In this document: positions 35,301 through 48,031 of the stretch, in pieces | Layout: every line of letters begins with the position of its first letter | How positions within the stretch are numbered: the stretch's first letter is position 1 | NCBI RefSeq assembly: GCF_000247695.1 | Contig: NW_004624747.1 | Coordinates: forward strand, 27,750,947 to 27,814,946 | Source: Heterocephalus glaber | Taxonomy: Eukaryota > Chordata > Mammalia > Rodentia > Bathyergidae | Length of the DNA stretch: 64,000 nt | Reading direction: 5' to 3' | Program-made: the position numbers and the translations under genes | The notes under the pieces: generated by a model | What the model saw: only the letters and a program-made list of their open reading frames with translations | Database searches by the model: none | Told to the model about the DNA's origin: nothing

Positions 35301-38300
35301 TCCCCCTCTTTGAACTCCATGTCAGTGGGACCCTCTTCTATGTGGCATGGTTCACTGCTGTCCCCTGCTGCAAGGCACACACTGCAGTCTAATCTGTAAG
35401 AGCTGCTGTCTGGGGTGTGTGATTTGTTTGAAGCATGTGCTGTCTGTCTTCACGTGTGTGAATATGTGCCCATGTCCCTGCCAGATAAGGGCTTGGGGAT
35501 GGAGGCCTTGCCGGGCAGGTGTATGTATGACCGAGCTAAGAGGCTGTTCTTAACCCGGAGGGGCTGAGGGATGGTCTCACGTGGGGCTGTAGTTTGCATC
35601 CTGCTGTTGTGTGATGATTTTGGTCACCTCCTCACAGATCACTGGGATATCCCCCTGCCCCTCACAGTGCTGGACACAAGTGAACCCAGGGCTTAGTGTG
35701 TCTGCGGCCTGCTCTGCACTGGGCCATACTCCAGCCTCAGAGTACTTCCTAAAAAAAATGCCTGGTCAAGTCTTTTCCCTGTTTTTTGAAATTGCATTGT
35801 TCTCATTTTCTTAATGGCTGTTAGAGTTCTTTCTGTACTCTGGACTCGAGGCCTGTGCCCAGTTTGTTTATAGCATCTTTTTCAGTGGTATCTTTGGTGA
35901 GCAGAAATTCCTATTCTTACTGTCATCCAGGGTCAAAGTTTTCTGTGTTCAGGTCGCTAAGAGACTCTCTGAGGTTCCAGAGGTGCCCTGCTGGATTGTG
36001 TCTGGAAGTGATTTCTGTGTGGAATGTGAGGTTCCATCAGATTCCAGCCTTTGCAGATGTAGCAAGGCCTGTGCCATCTTTAACTTACGCCTTGTAACAC
36101 GAGCTGCCCGTGTATCTCAGAGATAAGTGTCTGTCACACCTCTGGCAACTGAAGTGCCCCTGGCTGTCGAGAGAAGCAGGAACAGCTTTGCTGTGGGCAT
36201 GTCTTGGACAGTTTGAAGCTTGTGGCTGTCTTACAGTTTTCAGTGAGCCTGCTTATGGCCCTATGGCACAGGGCTGTGCATCTTCTGTTCAGCCATGGAC
36301 TTTGGCCTGAGTTTGTGAGGAACTGTGGCCAGTGGTATGCGTCCAGTGTGACAGGAAGCCACGCGCTTCTCTTGTTGGCGTTGGTGTGTTCCACTGGCCT
36401 CGCTACCCCTTCTGGTACATCGGGACCCTTCACGCACATCACACATGGCTCTCCCAGGGGATTTCTTGGAAGGCCCAGAAGGTCCCCTGTGCCATTTTGT
36501 GTGCCCTTGGCCTGCTTGTTGTCCCAAGTGTCCAAGCAGACCTGGGGAATCCTGGACATGTGGGTGCCGCCTCCGTGTGAAGAGTGCATCCCGCTGATCT
36601 GACTGCCACCTCTCCGCAGGCCCTCAAGAGCATTGAGTGCCTGGAGGAGGACACACAGAAGGGTACAGAGGAAGCGGTAACTGGGCCTGGCACCAGCCTG
36701 CTGTGCTCAGACTCAGAGGACTCCAGACATGAAGAGGAGCCGTCCCAGCTAGAGGAGCTGGCTGACTTCATGGAGCAGGTTTGGGTTTCTTTTTCTGTAA
36801 AGCTAAATATTTTAAGCTGGGTGAGGTGGCACACACCTGTAATCCTAGCACTCAGGAGGTTGAAGCAGGAGGATTGCCTTGAGTTCAAGACCAGCCTGGG
36901 CCACATCGAAAAACCCTATTTCAAAAAACCAAACCAAAACAAAAAAGAATGAAGGAAAACTATAAGACATTTTTTTGTTTAGTTTGACAAGGAATAGTGA
37001 CTAGTTTAATTAAAATGTTGATGACTAGATTTCAAAAGGAACTTTACTAACTTGCCATTAACTTTATTCAAAAACTATGCTTTTGAAATAGCTTACTCCC
37101 ATTGAGAAATATGCTTTGAATTACCTGGAATTGTTTCATACGACCATTGAGCAAGAAAAAGAGAGAAATAGTGAGGTAAGAGAGTTAATTTTTGATCATT
37201 TTAACATGTGAATAGCTTTGGGATTATTAAATTTGAAGTAAATACAACTTCATTAAATGAAATGTCAGAAACCTGCTCAGGCCTTGTGGAGCTGGTTTTT
37301 TACTTTGATGACTTTGTATTTGATTCAGCAGGCCTGGCACGGTGTAGAGGGTCGCAGGTTGGGGGCAGAGCTAGGGCAGTGGGACTGTAGAGGTGGGAAC
37401 AGCAAGATGGGCGTTGCTGGTTCTGATCTGGAACATGCAATTCCTGTGGCCTTCCTGCCAGGATGCAGTGAGGGCCTCTGTGAGAGAGTGGGAGTCATGC
37501 AACGCCCAGGCCCTGCAAGAGAAGGAGGCCCAGCTGCAGCGGGAGCAGGAGGAGGCGGATCTGCTCACCTACACACGGGAGGATGCATACAACATGGTAG
37601 GCCACACTCCAGCAAACACTCATGTTTGCTCCTCACAAGGGAGCCCCGCAGCCGTGTTCTCAGGCATTGCTTCCTTTTGAACCCACACTTAAGAGATTCT
37701 TAGTCAGATGTGGGCTTTTTCCTGCATTGTATTGCCAGCTGAGAGTGAAACTCATTAAGTCATGCTGGTCAGACTTATATGGGAGACTAGCGTGAAGCAG
37801 AGATGTTGAATGGCCCGTGTTCCCTACAGGAATACATCTACGAAGACACTGATGGGCAGACGGAGGTTATGCCGGTAAGGAGCTCCTCTCCTGTGCCCGA
37901 GGGACCAGTCTTCCACAGCTCTGCCTCTCATGGGACTTGCTTTCTCTGCGCAGCTCTGGACTCCGCCTACCCCCCCCCAGGATGACAATGACATCTACAT
38001 CGACTCTGTCATGTGTCTGATGTATGAGACCATGCCCATCCCAGAAGCCAAGCTGCCCCCTGTGTATGTGAGGAAGGAGCGCAAGCGTCACAAGACAGAC
38101 CCTTCAGGTGTGGCGCTGGGTGTTGCCCTGCTTGGCAGAGGCTGCCGCAGTTGCTATGGTTTTGCTCCCTCTGTGGGGATGGGGTGGGGTGAGGTGACCG
38201 CAGGCCCCCTTGGTTCCCTCTCGTGGTGAGTTCCTGCACCCCCATTTCACCAGCACACAGGCCTCAACATTTGTATCTCTTGTTAGTAGTGAAAGCAAGA

Positions 38301-41300
38301 AAACCATGCCCTCGGGCGGGTGCTTCCCCAGCCTTCCTCCTGCCTGCTGACACAGGGGCTCTTCCTGCCCTGTCTTGCTGACGTTGCCCCTTTAGCCGCA
38401 GGCAGAAAGAAGAAGCAGCGGCATGGCGAGGCGGTCGTGCCGCCCCGGTCCCTGTTTGATCGGGCCACCCCGGGCATGCTGAAAATCCGGCGTGAGGGCA
38501 AGGAGCAGAAGAAGAACCTGCTGCTAAAGCAGCAGGCACCCTTCGCCAAGCCGCTGCCCACCTATGTCAAGTCCTCTGGGGACCCCCCGCAGGACAGCCC
38601 TGAGTGGCTTATTGGCGAGGACTGGGCCCTGCTGCAGGTGAGTGTGGTCGTGTCTGATGTAGGAATCCACACAGTGTTCACAATGGCACAGTTGCTTTCC
38701 GGGTCTTTGGTGTGAGGGAAGCCCTGTGCACTTGGAGCTTGTTGACTTTTTCTGCAACACTGTCTTCCAGGCTGTGAAGCAGTTACTCGAGCTGCCCTTG
38801 AACCTCACGATAGTGTCACCTGCCCACACACCTAATTGGGATCTTGTCAGTGATGTTGTTAACTCCTGCAGTCGAATCTACCGTTCTTCCAAGCAGTGCC
38901 GGAATCGCTATGAGAACGTCATCATTCCCAGAGAGGAAGGAAAGGTGAGCCCTGCTCCTTGGTCTCCCTGAGAGGACATGGGCTCCTGGGCCCTGCTGTG
39001 TAGCACCCCAGCAGCTGGTCTGGCCCAGCTGGTCTGTATCACACCCAGCAGGTGTGGACAGTAGTGAAAGGAGTCACATGTGTTTCTTTTTTTTCAAAGA
39101 AAATTTGGAAGGTGAAGACGAGAACTTTTCTATCTTAGTTACTGGCTTACATAGCATCTGTTCCTGTTTCCTCAGGATCTCGCTGTAGAGTCAGTAGTTG
39201 GACCAGCAGCTGCTTTCGGGGCTTGCCACATGCTGCAGGTCCTTATGCATTCAGGGCACAGCGCACCACCCTGACCTGGGTGGGAAGCTGGCTTTGGTGG
39301 GCGTCCTGGCTCAGATGAGGCCACACTGCCACTCTGCTGCCCCATAGCACGGTGTCTGCAGCTCCACTGTACCATGCCACCCTGTGCCAGCTATTACAGA
39401 CACCCTCTCAGGGGAGCAAGAACCACTTCTAGCAATGGATGCCATGTGGGCATGTGGGGACACTGCATCTGACTGCCTCTGGGTGTCCTGGCAGCATAGA
39501 GCTACAGTCACGCCTTCCTGCGTGTGACAGGGTAGGGCAGACATCCAGTGTAAAATTTGCATTTGTAAAATGCTCTTGTGTAAAATTTGCATTTTGGTTA
39601 TAATTTGTGAAAATGATGATGTCTGCCTGCAAGCCAGAACGGTCCTCAGGATAAGGCCACCACACTTCATTTATCACTGCTGTCGATCCTTCAGTCATCT
39701 CGGTTTTCATCTTCCTACAAACACTTACTTCAGAATAAAGTGTTTGCTTCCTCATAACATCATTCTGTGGCACCTCCACCATGAGATCCTGAACTCTCAG
39801 ATTAGTCTGTTAAGTTTTGGAAGCATTCATAGCAGCCATTAATATGGAAAAAATAAAGCTAGGATGTTTTCTTCTCTTATAGCTGCTTTGTGAAGCAAAT
39901 CCAAAGAAGAAGGCACAAAGTGAGATGAAAAACTGAATGAGATGAAAATCTTTGTCCCCAAGCCTGGGCAGGGGAGCATAGAGAGGTGCAGGAGGGACCT
40001 GCGTTTAGTGATACAGGAACCTGAACCTTAGGGTCCTCTGGAGTGCCTTTTACCCCTGCACTGGAGGGTGTGCTTGTCTGCCTCGGGCCACTTCATGACT
40101 CACTGAGCCCCTTCAGGGACTTGGGAGCCTCCCATGCTCACACCTGTCAGGCCTGTGACGGTGGTGACTGGTATGTGTGTGGGCGGGACAATCACACGCT
40201 GCAGCGCCAAAGATCCTGCCATAGGCAGGCCCAGTAAGACTACCGCAGCGAGCAGTACTCCGTGCCCGGCCCAGTGCACCTGGCTTTCCAGTGTTGTGCA
40301 TGCACGTGGTCTTGGTCTTCCCATCTGGCTACCCCTCTGCTCTATCTCCAGAGGAGGGCAGTTCCACACGTGTGAAGTGCAAGGGACAGGCCCGGGAGCC
40401 TTGCGTGTTGGCTTCTGGTTCTGACTTTCTGGACTTTGCTTCTGGGGTTCAGACACAGCTCTGGCAGCAGGCCCCACCCCCATGTGCACATCCATGTGCA
40501 CGTACATGTACCTGATGGTCTGGTAACTCCTGCTCCTGGGGCTGCTTGGAGCCCTGCTGGGAAGGGGCTCCACGCTCTTGTCTTAACACTGGTCCCCTCT
40601 TGACTTCACACAGACTACATCCCCGGATGTTGTTTTTGCAGGTGAAGGGCCACTGAGATGTCTGGGGAGCAAGTAGGGGACTGTGGAGTGGCCTTCTCTT
40701 TGCTATAGGGCCTACAAAGGAGAGATTAGTAGGCACAGATAGTGCAGAGCCCCCAGAACACACTTGTAGACATCCCTGAATACTTGCCACCCTTTCTGCC
40801 CACCAGAGGAAGGAGGAGGTGACTGGGTCAATGCTGCCCCTCAGTGTCTGTGGATATTGGATGTGTCAGGCAAAGGCTAGCACCCTGCTGCTCCCTGCCA
40901 CTTGCAATGTGACCCCACACACTTAGGGTAACTCTGCTTTCCTCAGCTGGGTCATAGTGGGGCTCCCTGCAGATTGGGGCCCATCGCCAGCCCCATAGCC
41001 TTGCTGTTGCTGTTAGGCCATGTTATGTGTCAGAGAGAAGAGAACGGAAAGGACATTTGGGTTCAGCTGTGTGGAGCCACAAGCCTCTGGTCCCACAGGC
41101 CCTGTTTCTAGAGCGGTCATTGCACGGGGCCAACAGCACCGTGACATGCTCTTGTCCGCTATTTCAGAGCAAGAACAACCGTCCTTTGCGCACAAGCCAG
41201 ATCTACGCCCAGGATGAGAACGCCACCCACACTCAGCTGTACACAAACCACTTTGACTTGATGAAGATGACGGCCGGCAAGAGGAGCCCCCCTATCAAAC

Positions 41301-44300
41301 CTCTGTATGTCTCAGTCCTTGCTTCACGCCATGTATGACAGGCAGACCACGAGGCTCAGGTGTTGCTATGGCCTCATGGCCCTGTCTCTCCTCTGTTCAG
41401 TAACTTCGATCTTGTTTTCTGCCCTTCAGGCTTGGCATGAATCCCTTTCAGAAGAACCCCAAGCACGCCTCTGTGTTGGCAGAAAGGTACTGGGTGTTGG
41501 GGACACACTGCTTGCTGTTTGGAGGGTTTTTGCTCAGTGTTTGCATAAACTCGGCAGCCAGGCAGATTGCAATGCAGGTGCTGAGTCCAGGCTTCCAGGA
41601 GGTGCAGCACCTGGGCCAGAGTGATGGGGACAGTCCTGCCAGGCCCGGGCATGGAGAATCATGATGTACCCCTGCTAGCGCTCTGGAGGACATGGGTCAC
41701 GGTGTGATAGGGATGCTCGAGGACTGGGGCAGTGCCCACAAGAGGCTTTTTTCCTCGTGCCACCTCTCTTTGGGCACAAGTTCCATTGAAGCTTAGGAAA
41801 AAAGACGATCAGTTTTCTGAAGCAAATCACATCCTCTGGGGTCTTGTTGGTGCTTGAGATGCTTTTTTAAGTTATATGGAAAAATGTTTAAGTGCTTTTC
41901 AGTTTTGTTTTGGTTGAGTTCTACTGTATTTGAATATTGTAGTTTTTTTCCTTTGCATTGTTCTTCTTTGAATGGTTTTAATTTTTTGTACGTGCGTGTG
42001 TTTGATAATAAAGTTATTTAATTTAAAAAAAATGGATCAGTGAGCTGGGAAGGTGGGGAGGAAGAAACAGGTAAACTGAGTTGTGGAGTCAAGTGATGGG
42101 CATTTTGTAGACGGGGCTTCTTAGAGTCGTGTTGAAAGGAGATTTGTTCAGATGGAACGGTCATCTCAGGCTCAGGCACTGTCAGTGCCCTTGTGCAGGG
42201 TAGACCATTTCCTGTCTTGCCCCTGCTTCCTTCCAGGGCTCTCCAAGTCTCCTCTGCACACAGCTACAAGTCAGGGCCCTCATCAGAGGAAGTTGGCTCA
42301 CAGCACATCTGCAATGGCTCCCTCTGGCCATGCCTGTGTGCCTACACCCTGGCTGTGGCCCCACAGTGCCCTGCCTGTGTAGAGGATGGCAGTCCAGCCC
42401 TGGCCTGCTCCTCTTGGTGGCACGGCTCACTCTCAGACGTGCCTTTTAAGTTCCTTGCTCAAAGTGCCTGAGCTCTGCAGCTGCAGGGATTCTGGTACCA
42501 GCAGTACAGAGTACCTGTCACTTAGGCAGGGTGCAAGTTTGCTCAGCTGGTGGCTGTTCAGAAGCTGTGGACCAGCACAGCATTTGGGGACAAACCTGGC
42601 ACTGTCCTTATCCTTTTTGATCTGGCATAAGATGGGAGCAAGAGAACCTCACAGAAGTACCAGATAGATTGTCACATACTTTCATAGAAGAGGGATGATG
42701 AGCTGGGTTTTTTAGGGAAACTGAGGGCAGGAGGCTGCAGCCAGCAGATCTTCAGTGTGGGCCGGGGCAGGCCATACTACAGGGGCCGAGGGCCGTGGAG
42801 CCGCAGGAAGCAGAGCGGGGGGCCTTGAACAGCTGTGCGTAGGTATAGAAATAGTTACTCCTCCCTGCAACGCATGGAAGAGGCGTGCCCAGGAGTCTTG
42901 GGGGAACTGGGGCTCACTGGGGGCTGAGGACTGAGGGGTGAGTACAGAGCATATCTATGGAGCTCACTGGTGGGTGGGGACAGGGTTGTGTGTCCGGAGC
43001 ATTTCTGCAGAGCTAGTGGCCCTTGGGTGTCTGAACTGCAGATGGTACTGAACCCTTTGCCTCCTGGAAGGGCTTCACAGCTTTTCTTTGGTTCTGTCAC
43101 CAGCGATTTGAGGCAGTTGTTCAGTAAAATAAGGGTGACTTGAGCACAGTCACTGTGGTACCGTGACAGTCAACGTGGTGACCAAGAAGCTTGCCGTGTG
43201 TATGGACATGCTGGACAGAAGAGTGGGTTGTGTTCTGGCAGAAAAGAGTGGGGTGGTGCATGATTTGCTCATGCTACTCAGCAGTATGCAGTCTTTTTTG
43301 CACTTTGGTCATTATTCACTACTTCTGAAGGTTTTTGATTTTTTTCTTAGTTCACACTTGTTACACAAAAAGTGGGTTTGCTTTAGCATGTTTGTACATG
43401 TGTATAACATGCTCTGATGCTCCCCTCTTGCCTTTCCCTCCCCCTTTCCCATCATTGTGTGGTTCAAAACTTACAAATTATCTATTTCTGGAGTTTTTCC
43501 ACTTGATATTTCTGAACCTTGGTTAACAGTAGGTCACTGAAGCCAGGGGTAAGGCCATGACCGTACATCCGACTCTTGCGCTTATCTTTCAGTGGAATCA
43601 ACTATGACAAACCGCTGCCTCCCATTCAGGTTGCGTCCCTCCGTGCAGAGCGAATCGCAAAAGAGAAGAAGGTGTGTTCTCCTGCGTGCTGGCCTCCGGG
43701 CTATGTGGTAGCTGGGAGGTTCTGTCGCCCAGCTGAGTCCCCTCCTCCAGCAGCTTCTCTTCTGCCCGACCCTTCTAGGCTCTGGCCGATCAGCAGAAGG
43801 CACAGCAGCCAGCCGTGGCACAGCCACCCCCCCAGCAGCAGCAGCCCCCACCGCCCTCTCAGCAGCCACCACCACCACTACCCCAGGCACAGGCTGCTGG
43901 CAGCCAGCCATCCACGGGGCAGCCCACTGCTCCACCCCAGCCACAGACTCAGGCCCAGCCGCAGCCTGTGCAGGCCCCGCCAAAAGGGCAGCCTGCGATC
44001 ACGACCGTGGGCAGTGCTGCAGTGCTGGTGAGAGCCTGTGTCCCGTGGTCTGAGGGGATGGTTTGGGCGTGGGCTGGCCCCTGAGGAGCTCTGCGCTTCC
44101 CCGAGGGGTTGGCCAGTGTGGCCCAGGCATGTGACTTGGGTGGGAAGGCGAGGCTGCACTCTAGGCGGGGGGCCGTGGCACCTGTGCACATGGGCACAGA
44201 CAAGCCACCTTCGCTGAGCCACGCCCCCCTGCTTGTGAGCATGCACACAGGCACCTGGCACATGCCTGTCCTTAGTGCCTGCTGTGGAAAGCCCTGCAGA

Positions 44301-47300
44301 GTGTGAAGAAGTGAAAGGCAGGCTGTGCCTGCAGACTGTGGTGGCTGATAGCCACGCCTCCGTGCACTGTGTGCATGTGTCACACACTGGGGTCGAGGGT
44401 GCAATCAGACTTACTGAGCATGTTTGGTGCTGCATTTAGGAAACACCTGTTTTGCCTTGTTAGCCAAGCGTGAAGATACTTACCATAGAACCATTTTTGC
44501 CATCAATTTAAGTTGCATTTGGCTGTAGTGAAGTTTTATATGCACTTGAGCATTTGTATTCATTCAGATGATACATTTATGCCAGGTGTGGTGGCACGTG
44601 CCTTTCAATCCCACCACTTGGGAAGCTGAGGCAGGAGGACTGCAAGTCCCAGTCCTACCCTGGTCATTTAGTGAGACCCTGTCTCAGAGATAAAGACTTA
44701 GAAAAAGGCAGGGACTGGGGTGCAGCTTAGTCAGTGATAGAGTGCCCCTGAGCGTGTGTCCAGCCCCAACCATTTACCAAACTCGCCCTTGGTACAAGGG
44801 GCATCCGTGCAAAAGGTGGGCCGGGCCCGGCTGACTGGAGTCCGGGCCCAGCGGGGAGCAGGAGGCAGCAGATGGCGATCGTTTCAGTACTGGCAGGAAG
44901 GCACCAGGCAGGGCAGCGACCGTGGGCAGGGAAAGGAGCTTTTTGCAGGGGTGGCTGTGAGCTGCAGCCTAAGCAGCAGGAAGTCGGCCCTGAGGGGTCA
45001 GAGAGGACGTTGAGAGCTGAGCATGGCTGTTAGGAAGAGGGTCAGCATGCTGGGCTGGGTGACGAGAGACCACGCACATAGGGCGGGGCAAGGGCCAAGC
45101 CAGGACGGCCTGGGTGGCTGTGTGAGCATGGTTGGGGTTTGGGTCTGATTGTGGATGAAGTGGGAGCCTTTGGAGAGTTTGTGCAGGGCAGGGCCTGGCA
45201 TGAAACTCAGGAGCGTTTTCCTTTTTACACAGGCAGGAACCATTAAAACCTCAGTGACTGGCACAAGTATTCCAACAGGTAAGGAGGGTCCAGAAGTGGT
45301 GGAGTAGGAGCCAGGCATGGAGGAGTACAGCTGTGATTCCAGCACTCTGGGAGGCTGAGGCAGGAGGGTCGCAAGACCAAGCCCAGCCTGAGCAACTTAG
45401 CCATTTAGTGAACCGTCTCAAAATAAAAAAAGATCTGAGGATGTAGCCCAGGACAAAGGCCATCAGTTCAATCCAGTACTGCCAGACCAAAAAATAATAA
45501 GTGAAAGATAGGAGAAAGCTTTTCTCATCCTCTTGCCCACACGCATCTTCCTCTGCAGGCACTGTGAGTGGCAACGTGATCGTGAACACCATCGCAGGCG
45601 TCCCTGCTGCCACCTTCCAGTCCATTAACAAGCGTCTCGCATCGCCAGTGGCTCCTGGAGCCTTGACTGTGAGTTATCCCTGTCCCAGGAGCTCGCCTTG
45701 GCTCTGTACTCGGGAGGTGACTCCCTCTCAGTGCTCCAGCAGTGGCTCATCAGGACAGCCATTTGCACACATTCAGTGTTGGGGGGTGGCATCCGTTCTC
45801 TACTCTGAGTGAATGAAACCATGGTGTGCGCTCGTGCATGTGCATGTGTGGATATGCACACTCCTCCCACGTGGCATTCCAGCAGGAGGGCGTGGGTCTG
45901 AGAGCATGTTGCAGTTGTGTCACTGAGTGGAGCAGAGGTACACAGGAGCCCTTGCAGGGCCCTGGGCAGGAGGAGGGGACAGGGTGCTGTGTGAGGGCAG
46001 CGCCTTGGGTTTGCACACGTTCCAGACTGTGTGTGAAGGCCAACAGGCCCAGGAGAGCGGATTAAGTGGGGGAGGTACTGAGACATCATGTGAGATACCT
46101 AGACAGCATGGTGTTGGAAAAGAATAGGCATGCAGATGAATGGAGTTGGGTAGAAAGTCCAGAAGTAGGTGCACATGCCTGTGTGGTCAGGCAGTTTCCT
46201 AAAGGGGCCCTGGAATTCAGTGGGCCATCTACATGATGCTGAGACCACTGGATTTCATGTGCAAAACAACCTTGACCTGTAAGTCACACCATGCATAAAA
46301 CGTCATTCAAAATGAGTCCTAGGCCTGAATGTAAAACCAGAAACTATAGCTTTCTGTTTGGTTTTGAGGTTTTTTTGTTGTTTGTTTATTTGTTGTTTGG
46401 GTTTTTTTGGGTTTTTTGAGACAGGGTGTTGCTCTGTAGTCCAGGCTGGTCTTGAACTCTTGGTGATCCTCCTTCCTCAGGCTCCTGAGCACTGGGATTA
46501 CAGGAGTGCATCACCATGCCCGGCCAGAAGCTACAGATTTTGAACCAAAACAGTAACATTTCTAAGCGAACAGCTTAACTTCCTTAGTCTACGTAAACAT
46601 TTCAAGGATGCAAAAGGCTGTGAATGAAATATTAAATTAGATTATTTCATCAAATTAAAAACTGCTTCTTAAAGTAAATAAACAAAAACTGTTCCTTAAA
46701 AAATATTAAAATGGATATAAAAGCGCAGACTGGGAAAGTATGTTTGCAAAACGTGTGAGGGCAGGTATGCAGGTTGCATGAAGACCCTTGAACTCAGAAG
46801 AAAACAGATGAATTTAAAAATGGCCAAAAGGGGGCCCGGGGATTTAGCTCAGTGGTTCCGCTGCCTGTCTCACAAGCACCAAGACCAGAGTTTGATCCCC
46901 GGTACCACCCCCCCAAATAAATAGATAAATAAAATTAAAATGGACACAAGATGGCGCAGTCACCAGAAAGGATACACGACTGGCAAATACATTATGGAAA
47001 GATTAGGAAAGCAAAACTGAAACGATAGTGCTGTGTGGCCAGGTACCTGTGAGAACAGCTGTGAGACCCCAGCCCTGACGCTGCAGAATCTCAGTCACCA
47101 TGAACAGCAGTGGTTACTTTTATAAAATTAAACACATGCTTTGCTTATGTAGCCTAGCAACTCTACTGCTAAGTATTTCTCCAAGAGAAATGAAAATGTG
47201 TCTACACAGGGAACCCAGATGCTGTGTGTCTTGTGGCTTTGTCATTGCTAAAATTGCAGCAGCCTAGTGTCCTCTGCCCATTGAGTAGTGTCCCATTTGA

Positions 47301-47987
47301 CCCGAGGCTGCCTGGCATGACAGGAAGCATGGTACCTGGGGTGCAGGGAACCTCAAAGGCCTGCTACTGTTGTGTGAACAGAGCTCCAAAAGGCTGTGTA
47401 TTTACCTGACCATGGTGGCACACGCCTCTAATCCCAGCACTCGAGAGCTGGAGCATGAGTTTAAGGCCAGCCTGGACTACAGAGCAAGATCCTGTCATGA
47501 AAAAGAAAAAAAGAAAGGCTGTGTGTGCTGTGTATACTTAAGTGATGTGATGGAACAGTGGGACTTCGGGGGCAGAGAGCAGATGCTTGCCAGGTGCTGG
47601 AGGACAGGGAGGGAGGGTTTGGTCACAGGGAGGCCCTGGAGCTCTTTGGCAGTGCCAGCTGTGTATGCTGTATCTACATCTGGGGCATGGTGAGTGCGGT
47701 CACCCAAAGGTCGCGGAACCGCATCCCTGGAGTTCATGAGTGTTGCTGTATGTACAGTACCCATCATTAAACTGAAAGATTAAAGTACTCTACACAACAG
47801 AATGCATTAAATAGTTTCTTCTTTGGCATGTGAGTTAAGATTATTTCATTGGTTTTTATTTCTGTTTTGCAGAAACTGCTTTAGGTGCAGAACGGAAGTT
47901 ATTAGTTAGGAATATCAGGACCATTCTGAATGGCCAGTGCTATTTCTGTGGGGCGGGAAGCCAAAATCATTGCATCTAGTGTTTTTT

Positions 47988-48031
<44 letters not shown>

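Larger units (their letters stand above)
31077..36619 (+). other. EP400: EP400 intron 21 of window, the largest gap between exons here
   Basis: 5.5 kb. Contains a 255-codon minus-strand open frame (31253-32020), a MaLR-like LTR (32040-32510), a long antisense L1 piece carrying ID insertions (about 32560-33950), an antisense B1 and one more ID (35018-35104). The stretches 34130-35010 and 35110-36600 hold no recognised feature. Confidence 0.75.

Noticed and set aside
39614..39710. ATGATGATG resembling a C box, as a C/D snoRNA candidate.
   Set aside because: No CTGA D box at a suitable distance and no terminal stem.
43582..43983. Minus-strand Ala/Val/Gly-rich frame opposite exon 32.
   Set aside because: Shadow of the CAG/CCA-rich Gln/Pro codons of EP400.
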